From positions 1-64,000 of the forward strand of contig JBEIIG010000009.1 in assembly GCA_040380855.1 (NCBI GenBank): 64,000 nucleotides of DNA, read 5' to 3'. Source of the DNA: VFMC01 sp040380855. Its GTDB lineage: Bacteria > Actinomycetota > Acidimicrobiia > Acidimicrobiales > Ilumatobacteraceae. Positions 52,692-61,252 of this stretch are shown one piece after another. Under the pieces are notes generated by a model. That model ran no database searches. It had not been told where the DNA came from and saw nothing but the letters and a program-made list of their open reading frames with translations. Position 1 is the first letter of the stretch. Each line of letters begins with the position of its first letter. The position numbers and the translations under genes are program-made.

Positions 52692-54824
52692 TCATGCGTC
52701 GGGTCCGCTCGAACCCGTGCCCGAGGCGGGGTGGCGCGGTGCCACCTCGTCGGTGCGAGCGCGCCGCCGGACATCGAGCCAGTGACGCAGCCACCAGGCG
52801 AGCACCACCAGCACACCGGCACCGAGGAGCAACTGCCCCACTCCGGCGAGCGAGTTGACCCGAGCCGTCAACACCACCTCGGGAACCACCTGGCCGCCGC
52901 CGGCCGCCGGCGTGAACATTCGGAGGAAGACACTCGATTTGCCGTTGCTGCGTGCCAGGGCGCGCATCCGCTCGGTGGTGTCGTCGAGTGGGGCCAACAC
53001 GACCGTCACCTCTCCGTCGGGGAAGGCGATCTTGGCTGAATCGAGTTGGAGGCGCACTGTGACGGCGAAATCGCAGCGGTTGGTGACCGTGATGGGGATG
53101 ACGCTGTTACGACCGGTGAGCGTGAACGAGTACGGATCGGGGGCATCGACGCAGTCGCGGACGTCTTGGAACTGCTCGCGCAGGGCTGCAGCCATGGCCT
53201 GTGCTGTTTCGTCGTCGATCACGGTCGAGGGAAGGGCGTGCACGGTCGACACCCACGACGCCACCCGTTGCTCGTCGGTCGACAGCATGCTGGCCGTCGC
53301 CACGGTTTCGTCGGCGACGTCGTCGGTGAGCGCGAAGCGGGTGGTGAGATCGGGACCGGCGACGGCAGGCAGGCCGACCACGACCGGTGTGCCGTCGAGC
53401 AGCAGTCGGTCGACCGTCGCGCTCATCTCGCCGAGGCTGGTGAGCCGGAGGCCGGGTGTCGTGGTGAGGAGGGGGGCCAAGTGCTCGAGCAGGGCGGCGT
53501 CGATCACGCCGAGGTCGGGAACGCCGAGCACCATGCCGTGCCGGGCGACGATTGCGCCGGTTCGATCGATCTGTCCGGCGATCACCATCAATTCGGCGGT
53601 GATGTCGATGGCGGTGCCGACCGGCCGGGTGGTGTCGGTGAGGCTTGCGGCGATGTCGGGATCGATGATGGCGCTGGGAACGGTCGATCCGTCGCCGAGC
53701 GCCACGTCGATGAGTTGGGTGGTGTCGGTGAAGCCTCCCAACGAACCCGGTAGCGACTCGTACAGACGGTACGGCATCACCATCAACCGGGTGCCGAGGT
53801 TGCGCTGCAGCAGTGCGCCGGCGGCGCTGATGGGGCTGTCGACGAGGTCGACGGTGCGGTCGATCACCGTGCTCGGGAGCAACTCGGTGAGCAGGTCTTC
53901 GCCCTCGCGCAACAGTTGCGTATAGGTGTCGGCCCGGTCGGCCTGCGCCGCACTCGACGGATCGAGCGGCAGGCGTGGCGCTGCCAGCAGATCGCTGTCG
54001 GCGAGCAGGGTGAGCAGGGCCCGGGCAGGTTCGGGACGGGTGTCGAACACCGCGCGCAGGGTGGCGGGTTCGACCATCACGGCGACGCTGCCACCAGGGA
54101 TCGTCAGCTCGGCCGCATCGAGCGCCGCGAGGCTGGCGCGAAGGGCGTCGAGTTCGGCGATCGCGTCGTCGGAGGCAGACACCGAGCCGTCGAGTTCGAC
54201 CACGGGTGCAGTGGTCTGGCGCATCACCAGGCTCACCGGCATCACCTCGGCGGGCTGGGGCGCGTCGGCGTTCGTCGCGACGACGAAGGTGGCGAGCGAG
54301 GCGACCGAGCGCGACCCGTCGCGCACGTCGACCGTGAGGGCGCGCACCCCGGGTCGGCTGAACTGCAACGCACCCGTGGTGTCGACAGTCGTCTCGGTCG
54401 GCACGGTGACGGTGAGCGTGCCGGCGGTCGACGACGAGATCAGCGGTTCTGCGGCAGTGGGATCGAGGCTGAGGCGCACCGAGTCGGCGGCTGGGCCAGC
54501 GTCGCCGCCGAGGGCCTCGCGGAACCCGGTCCGGTCGAGCAGGGGCTGATGCGCTGACACCACGATCGACCAGGCATCGTCGAACTCGGTGGGATCGACG
54601 TCGGATGGCAACACCACGGTGAGCGTGAGCGGCGCGTCGGGCGCGACGGCGAACTGTTGCTCGACCAGGTCGAGTGTGCGGTCGGCGGCCCGCGACTCGA
54701 TCGGACCCGACTCGTCGGGGGTGCGCGCTTGCGCGTCGGATGGTGGCGTGATGGGCACCGCGACGAAGGAGATGCAGCCACCGACGACGGCAGCAGCCAG
54801 GCGACGCCGACCCGGGCCCGTCAT
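52692..54824 (-). CDS. DUF6049-family large secreted/membrane-anchored protein
   Basis: 710 residues. An N-terminal signal sequence (about 8-32, RRRLAAAVVGGCISFVAVPI...SDA) is followed by a large extracytoplasmic beta-rich region with a central catalytic-like fold, and a C-terminal membrane helix (about 660-680, LLLGAGVLVVLAWWLRHWL) with a basic tail. The position next to the sigM cluster and the domain pattern match mycobacterial Rv3909, of unknown function in envelope biology. The start overlaps the GNAT stop by 4 bases. The frame upstream is open for 113 codons inside the GNAT gene but is not used. Confidence 0.8.
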   Translation of the reverse strand: MTGPGRRRLAAAVVGGCISFVAVPITPPSDAQARTPDESGPIESRAADRTLDLVEQQFAVAPDAPLTLTVVLPSDVDPTEFDDAWSIVVSAHQPLLDRTGFREALGGDAGPAADSVRLSLDPTAAEPLISSSTAGTLTVTVPTETTVDTTGALQFSRPGVRALTVDVRDGSRSVASLATFVVATNADAPQPAEVMPVSLVMRQTTAPVVELDGSVSASDDAIAELDALRASLAALDAAELTIPGGSVAVMVEPATLRAVFDTRPEPARALLTLLADSDLLAAPRLPLDPSSAAQADRADTYTQLLREGEDLLTELLPSTVIDRTVDLVDSPISAAGALLQRNLGTRLMVMPYRLYESLPGSLGGFTDTTQLIDVALGDGSTVPSAIIDPDIAASLTDTTRPVGTAIDITAELMVIAGQIDRTGAIVARHGMVLGVPDLGVIDAALLEHLAPLLTTTPGLRLTSLGEMSATVDRLLLDGTPVVVGLPAVAGPDLTTRFALTDDVADETVATASMLSTDEQRVASWVSTVHALPSTVIDDETAQAMAAALREQFQDVRDCVDAPDPYSFTLTGRNSVIPITVTNRCDFAVTVRLQLDSAKIAFPDGEVTVVLAPLDDTTERMRALARSNGKSSVFLRMFTPAAGGGQVVPEVVLTARVNSLAGVGQLLLGAGVLVVLAWWLRHWLDVRRRARTDEVAPRHPASGTGSSGPDA

Positions 54825-55600
54825 CGCCTCACACTCCCTTCGAACACACGCAACCGCTCGGGCAGGCTGCGGAAGCCGATGCGATGGTAGAGGGCGAGCG
54901 CGGCCTCGTTGTCGACGTGGGTGTTCACGAACACCCGCGTCACTCCGGCGCGCCGCATCCATGACAGCGCATCGGCGAGCAGGGCTGTGCCGACGCCTCG
55001 GCGGTGCACCCCCGGGTGCACCGACAGGCGCTGGATGTATCCGAGCGATCCGGATCGGCCCGAGATGAGCGAACCGACGACGGATCGGTCGATCTCGGCG
55101 ACGCGCGCCCGATGTCGTGGCGTCGCATGGCACACGTCGGCCAGCATCCCTGCGTCGAGCCACCAGCGATCACCGAAGGCGGCGCGGTCGATGATGGCTG
55201 CGGTGTCGAAGTCGGGCATGCGCAATCGCCGTACCACGGGTCGAGTCGAACGGTCGCCGCCCGGCCGCGGCAGTGGTGCATCGAGTTGCAGCAACTCGAG
55301 TTCCTGCTCGACGCGGAGGCCGGCGACATCGGCCTGGACGGCCTGGCGCGCGCTCAGTGCGCCCGTGCGGATCCGCTCGTAGCCGCGGGCGGCGAGCTCG
55401 TCGCACCAGGCCATGTAGTGCTCGGCCATCGGAACGGCGCCACCGTCGAGCACCACGACCAGCGCCTTGGTCGGATCGTCGGGGCTGGGCGTCGCCCTCG
55501 CGAGCAGCGATGTCGTGCCGAGGGCGAACGATGCGGGGTGTGTGCCGCCGGTGCGACGCAGCACCGTGGTCTGGCGAATCAGGCGCGGCACCGAGCTCAT
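54821..55600 (-). CDS. GNAT-family acetyltransferase
   Basis: 259 residues. The C-terminal half (about 130-259) has a complete GNAT fold with acetyl-CoA motif A QRLSVHPGVHRRGVGTALL and motif B ALYHRIGF. The N-terminal half (about 1-125) may be a second, degenerate GNAT domain. Substrate unknown: N-terminal protein, antibiotic or polyamine. ATG at 55600 has a reverse TACCGT 9 nt before it. It shares only 26 bases with the divergent deacetylase gene and overlaps the DUF6049 start by 4 bases. Confidence 0.85.
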   Translation of the reverse strand: MSSVPRLIRQTTVLRRTGGTHPASFALGTTSLLARATPSPDDPTKALVVVLDGGAVPMAEHYMAWCDELAARGYERIRTGALSARQAVQADVAGLRVEQELELLQLDAPLPRPGGDRSTRPVVRRLRMPDFDTAAIIDRAAFGDRWWLDAGMLADVCHATPRHRARVAEIDRSVVGSLISGRSGSLGYIQRLSVHPGVHRRGVGTALLADALSWMRRAGVTRVFVNTHVDNEAALALYHRIGFRSLPERLRVFEGSVRR

Positions 55601-55609
55601 CGGGGAGGG

Positions 55610-55619
55610 ACGGTAGCGT
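55610..55619. promoter_or_regulatory. Overlapping divergent -10 elements
   Basis: TAGCGT (55614-55619, rightward) ends 7 nt before the deacetylase GTG. TACCGT (55610-55615 read on the reverse strand) ends 9 nt before the GNAT ATG. The two share bases 55614-55615 in a 26-bp gap. Confidence 0.55.
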
Positions 55620-55626
55620 CGGGACC

Positions 55627-56646
55627 GTGACCGTGCTGTTCAGTACCCACGCCGCCTATCTCGAGCACCTCGCCGGGCCGCGCCACCCCGAGCGCCCCGA
55701 GCGCCTGCGCGCCGTGCTGGCCGGGGTGGAACGCGAGGGTCTGATCGAAGCACTCACGCCCCTTGCGCCGGTGGCCGCCACCCGCGCCGACCTCGAACGG
55801 GTGCACCCGGTGCCCTACCTCGACCGGATCGAATCGATCTGCGCCGCTGGAGGCGGACGCCTCGACCCCGACACCTATGCGGGCCCGCAGTCGTTCCATG
55901 CCGCCAGCCTCGCCGCCGGTGCCGGCCTCACCGCCGTCGAAGCGCTGCTCGCCGGTCGCGGCGATGCAGCGTTCTGCGCTGTGCGCCCACCCGGGCACCA
56001 CGCCACACGCGACGAGTCGATGGGTTTCTGTTTCATCTCGAACGTCGCCGTCGTGGCGGCATCGCTGGCCGAACGAGGTGAACGGGTCGTGATCGTCGAC
56101 TACGACGCGCATCACGGCAACGGTACCCAGGCCGTGTTCTACGACGACCCCCGGGTGCTGTTCGTCAGCCTCCACCAGTGGCCGCTGTACCCCGGTTCGG
56201 GCCGGGCCGACGAGATCGGCGTCGGCGCGGGCGAGGGGTACACGATGAACATCCCGGTGCCGCCCGGTGCCACGGGCGACGTCTACCTACGCGCGCTCGA
56301 CGAGTTGGTGGCGCCGCGGGTAGCGCAGTTCGAGCCGACGTGGCTCATCATCTCGGCCGGGTTCGACGCGCACCGCGACGATCCGATCACCGAGCTCGGC
56401 CTCACGGCGGGCGACTACATCGCCATCACCCAGCGGGTGCTCGAGTTCACGCCGGCCGGCCGGCGCATCGTGATGCTCGAAGGCGGCTACGACCTCGATG
56501 CGCTCGCCAACTGCAGCGCAGGAGTGGTGGGTGTGCTGGCAGGCCTCGATCCACAGGCGCCGCTCGCCACCGAACGGGCCACGTCGGGCGGCCCCGGCGC
56601 GGCCCAGCTCGAGCGGGTCTCCTCGGTCTGGCGCGACCGCTGGTGA
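55627..56646 (+). CDS. Histone-deacetylase-like hydrolase (acetylpolyamine/acetoin-utilisation type)
   Basis: 339 residues, class II-like HDAC fold. Seen: HPERPERL, the charge-relay histidines PPGHHATRD (H124, H125), metal ligands in VDYDAHHGNGTQ (D160, H162) and a third in SAGFDAHRDDP. Bacterial members remove acetyl groups from polyamines, or from acetoin-pathway enzymes. GTG at 55627 fits the leaderless -10. Its neighbour across 26 bp is an acetyltransferase, suggesting paired acetyl addition and removal; that is inference. It overlaps the CCA enzyme by 4 bases. Confidence 0.88.
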   Translation: MTVLFSTHAAYLEHLAGPRHPERPERLRAVLAGVEREGLIEALTPLAPVAATRADLERVHPVPYLDRIESICAAGGGRLDPDTYAGPQSFHAASLAAGAGLTAVEALLAGRGDAAFCAVRPPGHHATRDESMGFCFISNVAVVAASLAERGERVVIVDYDAHHGNGTQAVFYDDPRVLFVSLHQWPLYPGSGRADEIGVGAGEGYTMNIPVPPGATGDVYLRALDELVAPRVAQFEPTWLIISAGFDAHRDDPITELGLTAGDYIAITQRVLEFTPAGRRIVMLEGGYDLDALANCSAGVVGVLAGLDPQAPLATERATSGGPGAAQLERVSSVWRDRW

Positions 56647-58085
56647 TCCCCGAACGCTTCGCACCCGTGCTGCGCGAGATGCGGCCGCTCAGCGACCGGT
56701 TCGCCGCGGCCGGGCAGCGGTTGTTCCTGGTGGGTGGCACCGTCCGCGACCTGTTGGTGGGCGAGTTGCCCGACGGCTACGACCTCGATGCCACCACGAC
56801 GGCGCGCCCCGACGAGATCAAACGGTTGCTCCACGGTTGGGCCGACGCCATCTGGACCCAGGGCGAGCGCTTCGGCACGATCGGCGCACTGAAGCGCACC
56901 GAACTGGCCGACGGCACGGTGGTCGAACGCACCTACGAGATCACCACTCACCGAGCCGAGGCGTACCGCGAGGATTCGCGCAAGCCCGAGGTGTCGTACG
57001 CCGACGACATCGAGGTCGACCTGTCGCGTCGCGACTTCACCGTGAACGCGATGGCGCTCGAACTCACCACTCCCGATCCGGTGCTGGTCGATCCGTTCGG
57101 CGGGGCCGTCGACCTCCTCACCAAGGTGCTGCGCACGCCGCTCGCTCCGTCGGAGAGCTTCAGCGACGACCCGCTGCGCATGTTGCGCGCGGCGCGCTTC
57201 ATCGCCCGGTTCGGACTGCAGCCGCAGCCGGAGTTGGTGGCTGCGGTGCGGTCGATGGCGGCGCGGCTCGAGATCGTGTCGTCCGAGCGCATCCGCGACG
57301 AACTCGACAAGTTGATCGTGGTGCCGTCGCCGAGTGCCGGCCTGTGGTTCTGCGTCGACACCGGGTTGGCCGACCACTTCTTGCCCGAACTGCCTGCGAT
57401 GCGCCTCGAGCAGGACCCGATCCACCGCCACAAAGACGTCCTCACGCACACCCTCGCCGTGATCGAGAACGTCCGTCCGCTGGCCGACCAGCGCCCCGGT
57501 CACCCACCGTTCGACTTCCGGCGCACGCGGCTGGCCGCGCTGTTCCACGACGTGGGCAAGCCGCGCACCCGCTCGTACGACAAGGGTCGTGGGGTGTCGT
57601 TCCACCACCACGATGCGGTGGGGGCCAAGATGACCCGCAAGCGGCTGCAGGCGTTGCGCTACTCGACGGCCGACACCGAGGCCATCACCGCCTTGGTGGC
57701 ATTGCACCTGCGCTTCCACACCTACCAGATGGGCTGGAGCGACTCGGCGGTGCGGCGGTACGTGCGCGATGCGGGCGATCTGCTGCACGAGTTGAACGTG
57801 CTCACGCGCTGCGACTGCACCACCCGCAACGAGCGCAAGGCCATCGCGCTGTCGAAGCGGATGGACGATCTGGAGGTGCGCATCGCCGAGTTGGCCGAGC
57901 GTGAGGTGCTTGCTGCGCTGCGGCCGGAACTCGACGGTGTCGAGGTGATGACGCTGCTCGGCATCGCACCCGGTCCGCAGGTGGGTGCGGCGATGGACTT
58001 CTTGATGGACATCCGCCTCGACGAGGGCGAGATCGGCAAGGAGGCCGCGACGGCGCGCCTGCTCGAGTGGTGGCGAGCCCGCTGA
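56643..58085 (+). CDS. pcnA: CCA tRNA nucleotidyltransferase (PcnA-like)
   Basis: 480 residues. The nucleotidyltransferase head has FLVGGTVRDLLVGELPDGYDLDATT (metal carboxylates), then RRDFTVNAMA (tRNA-binding loop), and a RNA-binding domain with FSDDPLRMLRAARF. An HD phosphohydrolase domain follows (LFHDVGKPRT, about 300-400). It adds or repairs the 3' CCA, which neither tRNA in this window encodes. GTG at 56643 overlaps the deacetylase stop (GTGA). In mycobacteria pcnA is also near sigM. Confidence 0.95.
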   Translation: MIPERFAPVLREMRPLSDRFAAAGQRLFLVGGTVRDLLVGELPDGYDLDATTTARPDEIKRLLHGWADAIWTQGERFGTIGALKRTELADGTVVERTYEITTHRAEAYREDSRKPEVSYADDIEVDLSRRDFTVNAMALELTTPDPVLVDPFGGAVDLLTKVLRTPLAPSESFSDDPLRMLRAARFIARFGLQPQPELVAAVRSMAARLEIVSSERIRDELDKLIVVPSPSAGLWFCVDTGLADHFLPELPAMRLEQDPIHRHKDVLTHTLAVIENVRPLADQRPGHPPFDFRRTRLAALFHDVGKPRTRSYDKGRGVSFHHHDAVGAKMTRKRLQALRYSTADTEAITALVALHLRFHTYQMGWSDSAVRRYVRDAGDLLHELNVLTRCDCTTRNERKAIALSKRMDDLEVRIAELAEREVLAALRPELDGVEVMTLLGIAPGPQVGAAMDFLMDIRLDEGEIGKEAATARLLEWWRAR

Positions 58086-58106
58086 GCCCGCCCTGCACGG
58101 GAAGCG

Positions 58107-58709
58107 TCAGACGCCCTGTTTGCGGGCCCGCAGCACCAGCACCGTGGGTGCGGTGGCGTCGCGTGCGGCAAGGGGTGCCAATTCGTGCATCACGTCGATG
58201 TGGAAGTTGGCGCGCTCGAAGCTCATGTAGAGCTCGCTGATCGATCGGGCGGTCTCGCCGTAGCGGTGCTGGGGTGCCGCCACCCCTGCATCGAACATGG
58301 CCGCCACCGGATGGGTGATGGCCATCACGAACGACGCGTTGGGCTTCAGGACCCGATGCACCTGGCGGGCGAGGCGGGGCAGGTCGTCGATGTCGTCGAG
58401 GGTCTGGGTGGCGATCACGAGGTCGACCGAGCCGCTGGTGACGAAGCCGAGTTCGGCGAGTTCGCTCTGGTGGCACTCGACGCGAACGGCTGCTTCGTCG
58501 GCGCGGTGGCGGAGCGAGGCGATGCGCTCGGCCGACGGGTCGACCACGATGGCCTTGGCACCGGCGAGCGCCAGTGTGACTGCGTTCGGCGTGATCGACG
58601 GTGGTGTGGGCCCGACGCCCAACTCGAGGGCGCGCTTACCGGTGACGTCGCCGCAGAGCCGCAATTCGTTGTCGTCGGCGACACCTCGCCCGAACCAGAC
58701 ACTGTGCAT
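58107..58709 (-). CDS. SAM-dependent methyltransferase
   Basis: 200 residues of the methyltransferase-11 type. Seen: ALELGVGPTPPSI (SAM motif I, about residues 30-42), VVDPSAERIA (acidic loop), LVIATQTLDDID and RVLKPNASFVMAITHP. Substrate unknown. ATG at 58709. It is the divergent neighbour of the DUF5318 gene and converges with the CCA enzyme gene, leaving 21 bases. Confidence 0.88.
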   Translation of the reverse strand: MHSVWFGRGVADDNELRLCGDVTGKRALELGVGPTPPSITPNAVTLALAGAKAIVVDPSAERIASLRHRADEAAVRVECHQSELAELGFVTSGSVDLVIATQTLDDIDDLPRLARQVHRVLKPNASFVMAITHPVAAMFDAGVAAPQHRYGETARSISELYMSFERANFHIDVMHELAPLAARDATAPTVLVLRARKQGV

Positions 58710-58768
58710 GTCAACAGTGTGACCGATCACGGCGCCTGAGCGGCGTATCCGGCCGGGGCTCGGCCCGA

Positions 58769-58774
58769 TAGCGT
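58769..58774 (+). promoter_or_regulatory. Leaderless-type -10 (TAGCGT)
   Basis: TAGCGT ends 8 nt before the ATG of the DUF5318 gene. Confidence 0.5.
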
Positions 58775-58782
58775 CGGCGTCC

Positions 58783-59214
58783 ATGGCGACCAGCGGCGAT
58801 CGATCGGGCTTCTCGGCCGGGTCGCTGCGCGGCGCGGCGGGCATCGTCGACCATCGTCTCGCGCGCCGCCACCTCGTGAACGAGTACCGCCGCGGCCGCC
58901 TGCGCCGCGATCAGATCTGCGACGCGCACCCCGAGTTGATCAGGGCGGCGCGCAACGTGGGCACCGAGTCGCGGTCGGCGTGTCCCATCTGTGCCGAGCC
59001 CGAACTCCGACTGGTCACCTATGTGTTCGGCGACCGGTTGCCGTCGCACGGTCGCTGTGTGGGCACGGCCAAGGAGATGGCGGCGCTCCACCAGCGGTCG
59101 ACCGACCTGACGGCCTATGTGGTGGAGGCTTGTGTGGCCTGCCGCTGGCACCACCTGCTGCGGGTGTTGCCGGTGGGCTCGGGGCGGGCTCGCCGCAGCG
59201 CCACGGGCGCGTGA
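58783..59214 (+). CDS. DUF5318 family protein
   Basis: 143 residues. The core is DHRLARRHLVNEYRRGRLRRDQICDAHPELIRAARNVG...CPICAEPELRLVTYVFGD followed by a second CxxC (CVACRW), suggesting zinc binding. Actinobacterial DUF5318 proteins (mycobacterial Rv0049-like) are encoded near rpsF/ssb, as here; function unknown. ATG at 58783. Confidence 0.85.
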   Translation: MATSGDRSGFSAGSLRGAAGIVDHRLARRHLVNEYRRGRLRRDQICDAHPELIRAARNVGTESRSACPICAEPELRLVTYVFGDRLPSHGRCVGTAKEMAALHQRSTDLTAYVVEACVACRWHHLLRVLPVGSGRARRSATGA

Positions 59215-59227
59215 GCGCCGGCCGCCC

Positions 59228-59806
59228 CTAGAACGGGTTGTAGCCGAGGCGGTTGCGTACGGCGATGGCCTCGCCGATGTGTGCGTTGGCGTGACCGAGC
59301 AACGGCCATTGGACGAGCCAGTGCACCGGTCGGCCGTCCCACATCGCGATCAGCCAACCGAACTCGTCGGTGTCGAGACCGCCGAGGCCGACCAGGCGTC
59401 GGCCGGTGTCGGGTATCGAGTCCATCGCCATGGCCGAGAGCCGTTGCAACCAGCGTTCGGTGGTGTCGAACACGGCGGCGACGTAGCCGAGCAGGGCTGC
59501 CGGATCGATCGACGCCGTGATGGTCTCGTCTTCCCGCTCGGTGAGGCCGGCGCCAGCGGATGTGCGTGCGGGGTCGAGGCCCAGTGCGGGCAGGTGTTCG
59601 ACGAACAGTGGTGCCCGGTTCCTGATTGCGGTCTGGAGGGCGAGATCGTGATGGCGAGCGAGGTGCAGGGTGAGCCAGGTGATGCTCGAGCCCCCGCCCG
59701 GCGGCGTCTCGGCCCAGCGGTCGACCGGCACCTTGGCCGATACGGCGGTGTCGAGACGGGTGCGCATGTCGCGATGGGCGGCGAGCAACCACGCGCGGAG
59801 ATCCAC
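59228..59806 (-). CDS. DinB-like metal-binding protein
   Basis: 192 residues with a DinB four-helix fold: TWLTLHLARHHDLALQTAI (about 45-63) has histidines fit for a metal, and HANAHIGEAIAVRNRLGY at the end a third. The start is taken as GTG at 59806 because TACGGT (reverse, 59814-59819) lies exactly 7 nt before it; the frame continues to 59965 without support and would cross the rpsF promoter region. Function unknown; perhaps mycothiol-dependent. Confidence 0.75.
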   Translation of the reverse strand: MDLRAWLLAAHRDMRTRLDTAVSAKVPVDRWAETPPGGGSSITWLTLHLARHHDLALQTAIRNRAPLFVEHLPALGLDPARTSAGAGLTEREDETITASIDPAALLGYVAAVFDTTERWLQRLSAMAMDSIPDTGRRLVGLGGLDTDEFGWLIAMWDGRPVHWLVQWPLLGHANAHIGEAIAVRNRLGYNPF

Positions 59807-59813
59807 GTCCTCG

Positions 59814-59819
59814 ACCGTA
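59814..59819 (-). promoter_or_regulatory. Leaderless-type -10 (TACGGT on the reverse strand)
   Basis: 7 nt before the GTG of the DinB-like gene. Confidence 0.5.
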
Positions 59820-59907
59820 GTGGTCGGCGAACCGTCGCGCACCCCCTCGCTACAACAGGTGCCATGTGGCGAAACACCCGTTACGCTTGCCGAGTCATAT
59901 TCACCCT

Positions 59908-59922
59908 GCCCCGTCATGGGGC
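59908..59922 (+). other. Hairpin in the rpsF operon leader
   Basis: GCCCC-GTCAT-GGGGC, 5-bp perfect stem, about 45 bases before the rpsF ATG. The operon leader may carry autoregulation by bS6:bS18, known in other bacteria, but I cannot align that motif with confidence. Confidence 0.35.
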
Positions 59923-59967
59923 CCCGTCGTGTAGGGCACGTCGGGTCCGAAGGGAGGTTCCACACGC

Positions 59968-60300
59968 ATGATGCGTGCCTATGAGCTCATGGTCATCATC
60001 GATGGCGATCTCGACGACAACGCCGCTCGGGCGTGGGTCACGTCGATCACCAAGTCGATCGAAGCAGCCGGTGGTTCGATCCACGGCAAGGCCGATTGGT
60101 GGGGTCGCCGCCAGTTCGCCTATCAGATCAACAAGAAGGACTTCGGCTACTACGTCGTGTTCCACTTGTTCGCCAAGGGCGGCGCACTCGACGAACTCGA
60201 GCGGTCGTTCCGTATCGCAGACGACATCGTCCGCCACAAGCTGCTCCGTCTCCCCGATGCCGAGGCGGCGCGCCGCGGCATGAGCGAGACCGCGGCCTGA
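59968..60300 (+). CDS. rpsF: Ribosomal protein bS6
   Basis: 110 residues. MRAYELMVIIDGDLDD opening, KADWWGRRQFAYQINKKDFGYYVVFHLF core. Binds bS18 in the 30S platform. Starts at the first of two ATGs (59968 or 59971), with GGGAGG upstream. First gene of rpsF-ssb-rpsR-rplI. Confidence 0.97.
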   Translation: MMRAYELMVIIDGDLDDNAARAWVTSITKSIEAAGGSIHGKADWWGRRQFAYQINKKDFGYYVVFHLFAKGGALDELERSFRIADDIVRHKLLRLPDAEAARRGMSETAA

Positions 60301-60331
60301 CCACACCGCACCGTCCACGAAGGAGGCCACC

Positions 60332-60817
60332 ATGGCCGATACCACCATCACCGTCGTCGGAAATCTCACCCGCGAGCCCGAATTGCGTTTCACCCAGGGC
60401 GGCAAGGGCGTGGCCAGTTTCGGCCTTGCCGTCAGCCGTCGTTTCCAGGTGAACGGCGAGTGGCAGGAAAAGACCTCGTTCTTCAACGTCAGCGCCTGGG
60501 ACAACCTCGGCGAGAACGTTGCCGCCACCCTCACCAAGGGCATGCGCGTCATCGTGACGGGCCGGCTCGAGATCCGCGAGTACGAGGCGCGTGAAGGCGG
60601 CAAGCGCACGAGCGTCGACATCACTGCCGACGAAATCGGCCCCAGCCTCCGGTGGGCCCGTGCCACGGTCGAGCGCACCGAGCGCACCGAGGGCGGCCAG
60701 GGTGGCGGCGGCAACTACGGCGGCGGTGGCGGTAACTACGGCGGCGGCCAGCGTGGCGGCAGTTCATCCGGCGGCCGGGCCGCCGATCCCGTGTACGGCG
60801 ACGAAGAGCCGTTCTGA
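60332..60817 (+). CDS. ssb: Single-stranded DNA-binding protein
   Basis: 161 residues. OB fold (about 1-110) starts MADTTITVVGNLTREPELRFTQGGKGVASFGLAVSRRFQ. A Gly-rich linker with NYGGG repeats follows, then the acidic tip DEEPF that recruits partner proteins. AAGGAGG precedes ATG. It lies between rpsF and rpsR, as usual, and coats DNA during DnaB-driven replication. Confidence 0.97.
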   Translation: MADTTITVVGNLTREPELRFTQGGKGVASFGLAVSRRFQVNGEWQEKTSFFNVSAWDNLGENVAATLTKGMRVIVTGRLEIREYEAREGGKRTSVDITADEIGPSLRWARATVERTERTEGGQGGGGNYGGGGGNYGGGQRGGSSSGGRAADPVYGDEEPF

Positions 60818-60851
60818 TCTCTCATCCATTCGTCATTCCTGAGGAACAACC

Positions 60852-61250
60852 ATGACCAGTAAGAAGAACAAGGCTCGTGCCCCGCGCGAGACCAACAAGA
60901 AGATCAAGAAGAAGACCAGTGTGCTGGTCACCGACAAGGTCGAGTACGTCGACTACAAAGACGTCAACCTGTTGCAGCGGTTCGTCAGCGACCGCTCGAA
61001 GATCCGTGGCCGTCGTGTGACGGGCAACGATGTGCAGCAGCAGCGCGATATCGCCAACGCCATCAAGAACGCCCGCGAGATGGCCCTGATGCCGTACACC
61101 AAGCGTGTGTCGCAGACCCGAGCGGGCCGCCCGCCGCGCGACGGCGACGATCGTCCGCGTCGCCCCCGCGACGAAGAGGCTGCGGCGCCGGCGATCGAGA
61201 CCCAGGTCGATGCGGTCGAGACCGAGACGGCAGATGAGGTGGAGGCCTGA
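60852..61250 (+). CDS. rpsR: Ribosomal protein bS18 with long acidic C-terminal extension
   Basis: 132 residues; bS18 is normally about 75-90. The conserved body is VEYVDYKDVNLLQRFVSDRSKIRGRRVTGN...RDIANAIKNAREMALMPYT (about 30-83). The added C-terminal 45-50 residues are first Arg/Asp/Pro-rich (RAGRPPRDGDDRPRRPRDEE), then acidic (ETQVDAVETETADEVEA). The N-terminus is lysine-rich. The body is a normal 30S protein, so the extension probably lies on the ribosome surface. It has no CxxC zinc cysteines (C-minus type). Confidence 0.95.
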   Translation: MTSKKNKARAPRETNKKIKKKTSVLVTDKVEYVDYKDVNLLQRFVSDRSKIRGRRVTGNDVQQQRDIANAIKNAREMALMPYTKRVSQTRAGRPPRDGDDRPRRPRDEEAAAPAIETQVDAVETETADEVEA

Positions 61251-61252
61251 TC

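Noticed and set aside
59880..59967. Canonical bS6:bS18 autoregulatory leader RNA
   Set aside because: A short hairpin exists, but I could not place the conserved CCG/pseudoknot features, so it is listed only as a hairpin.
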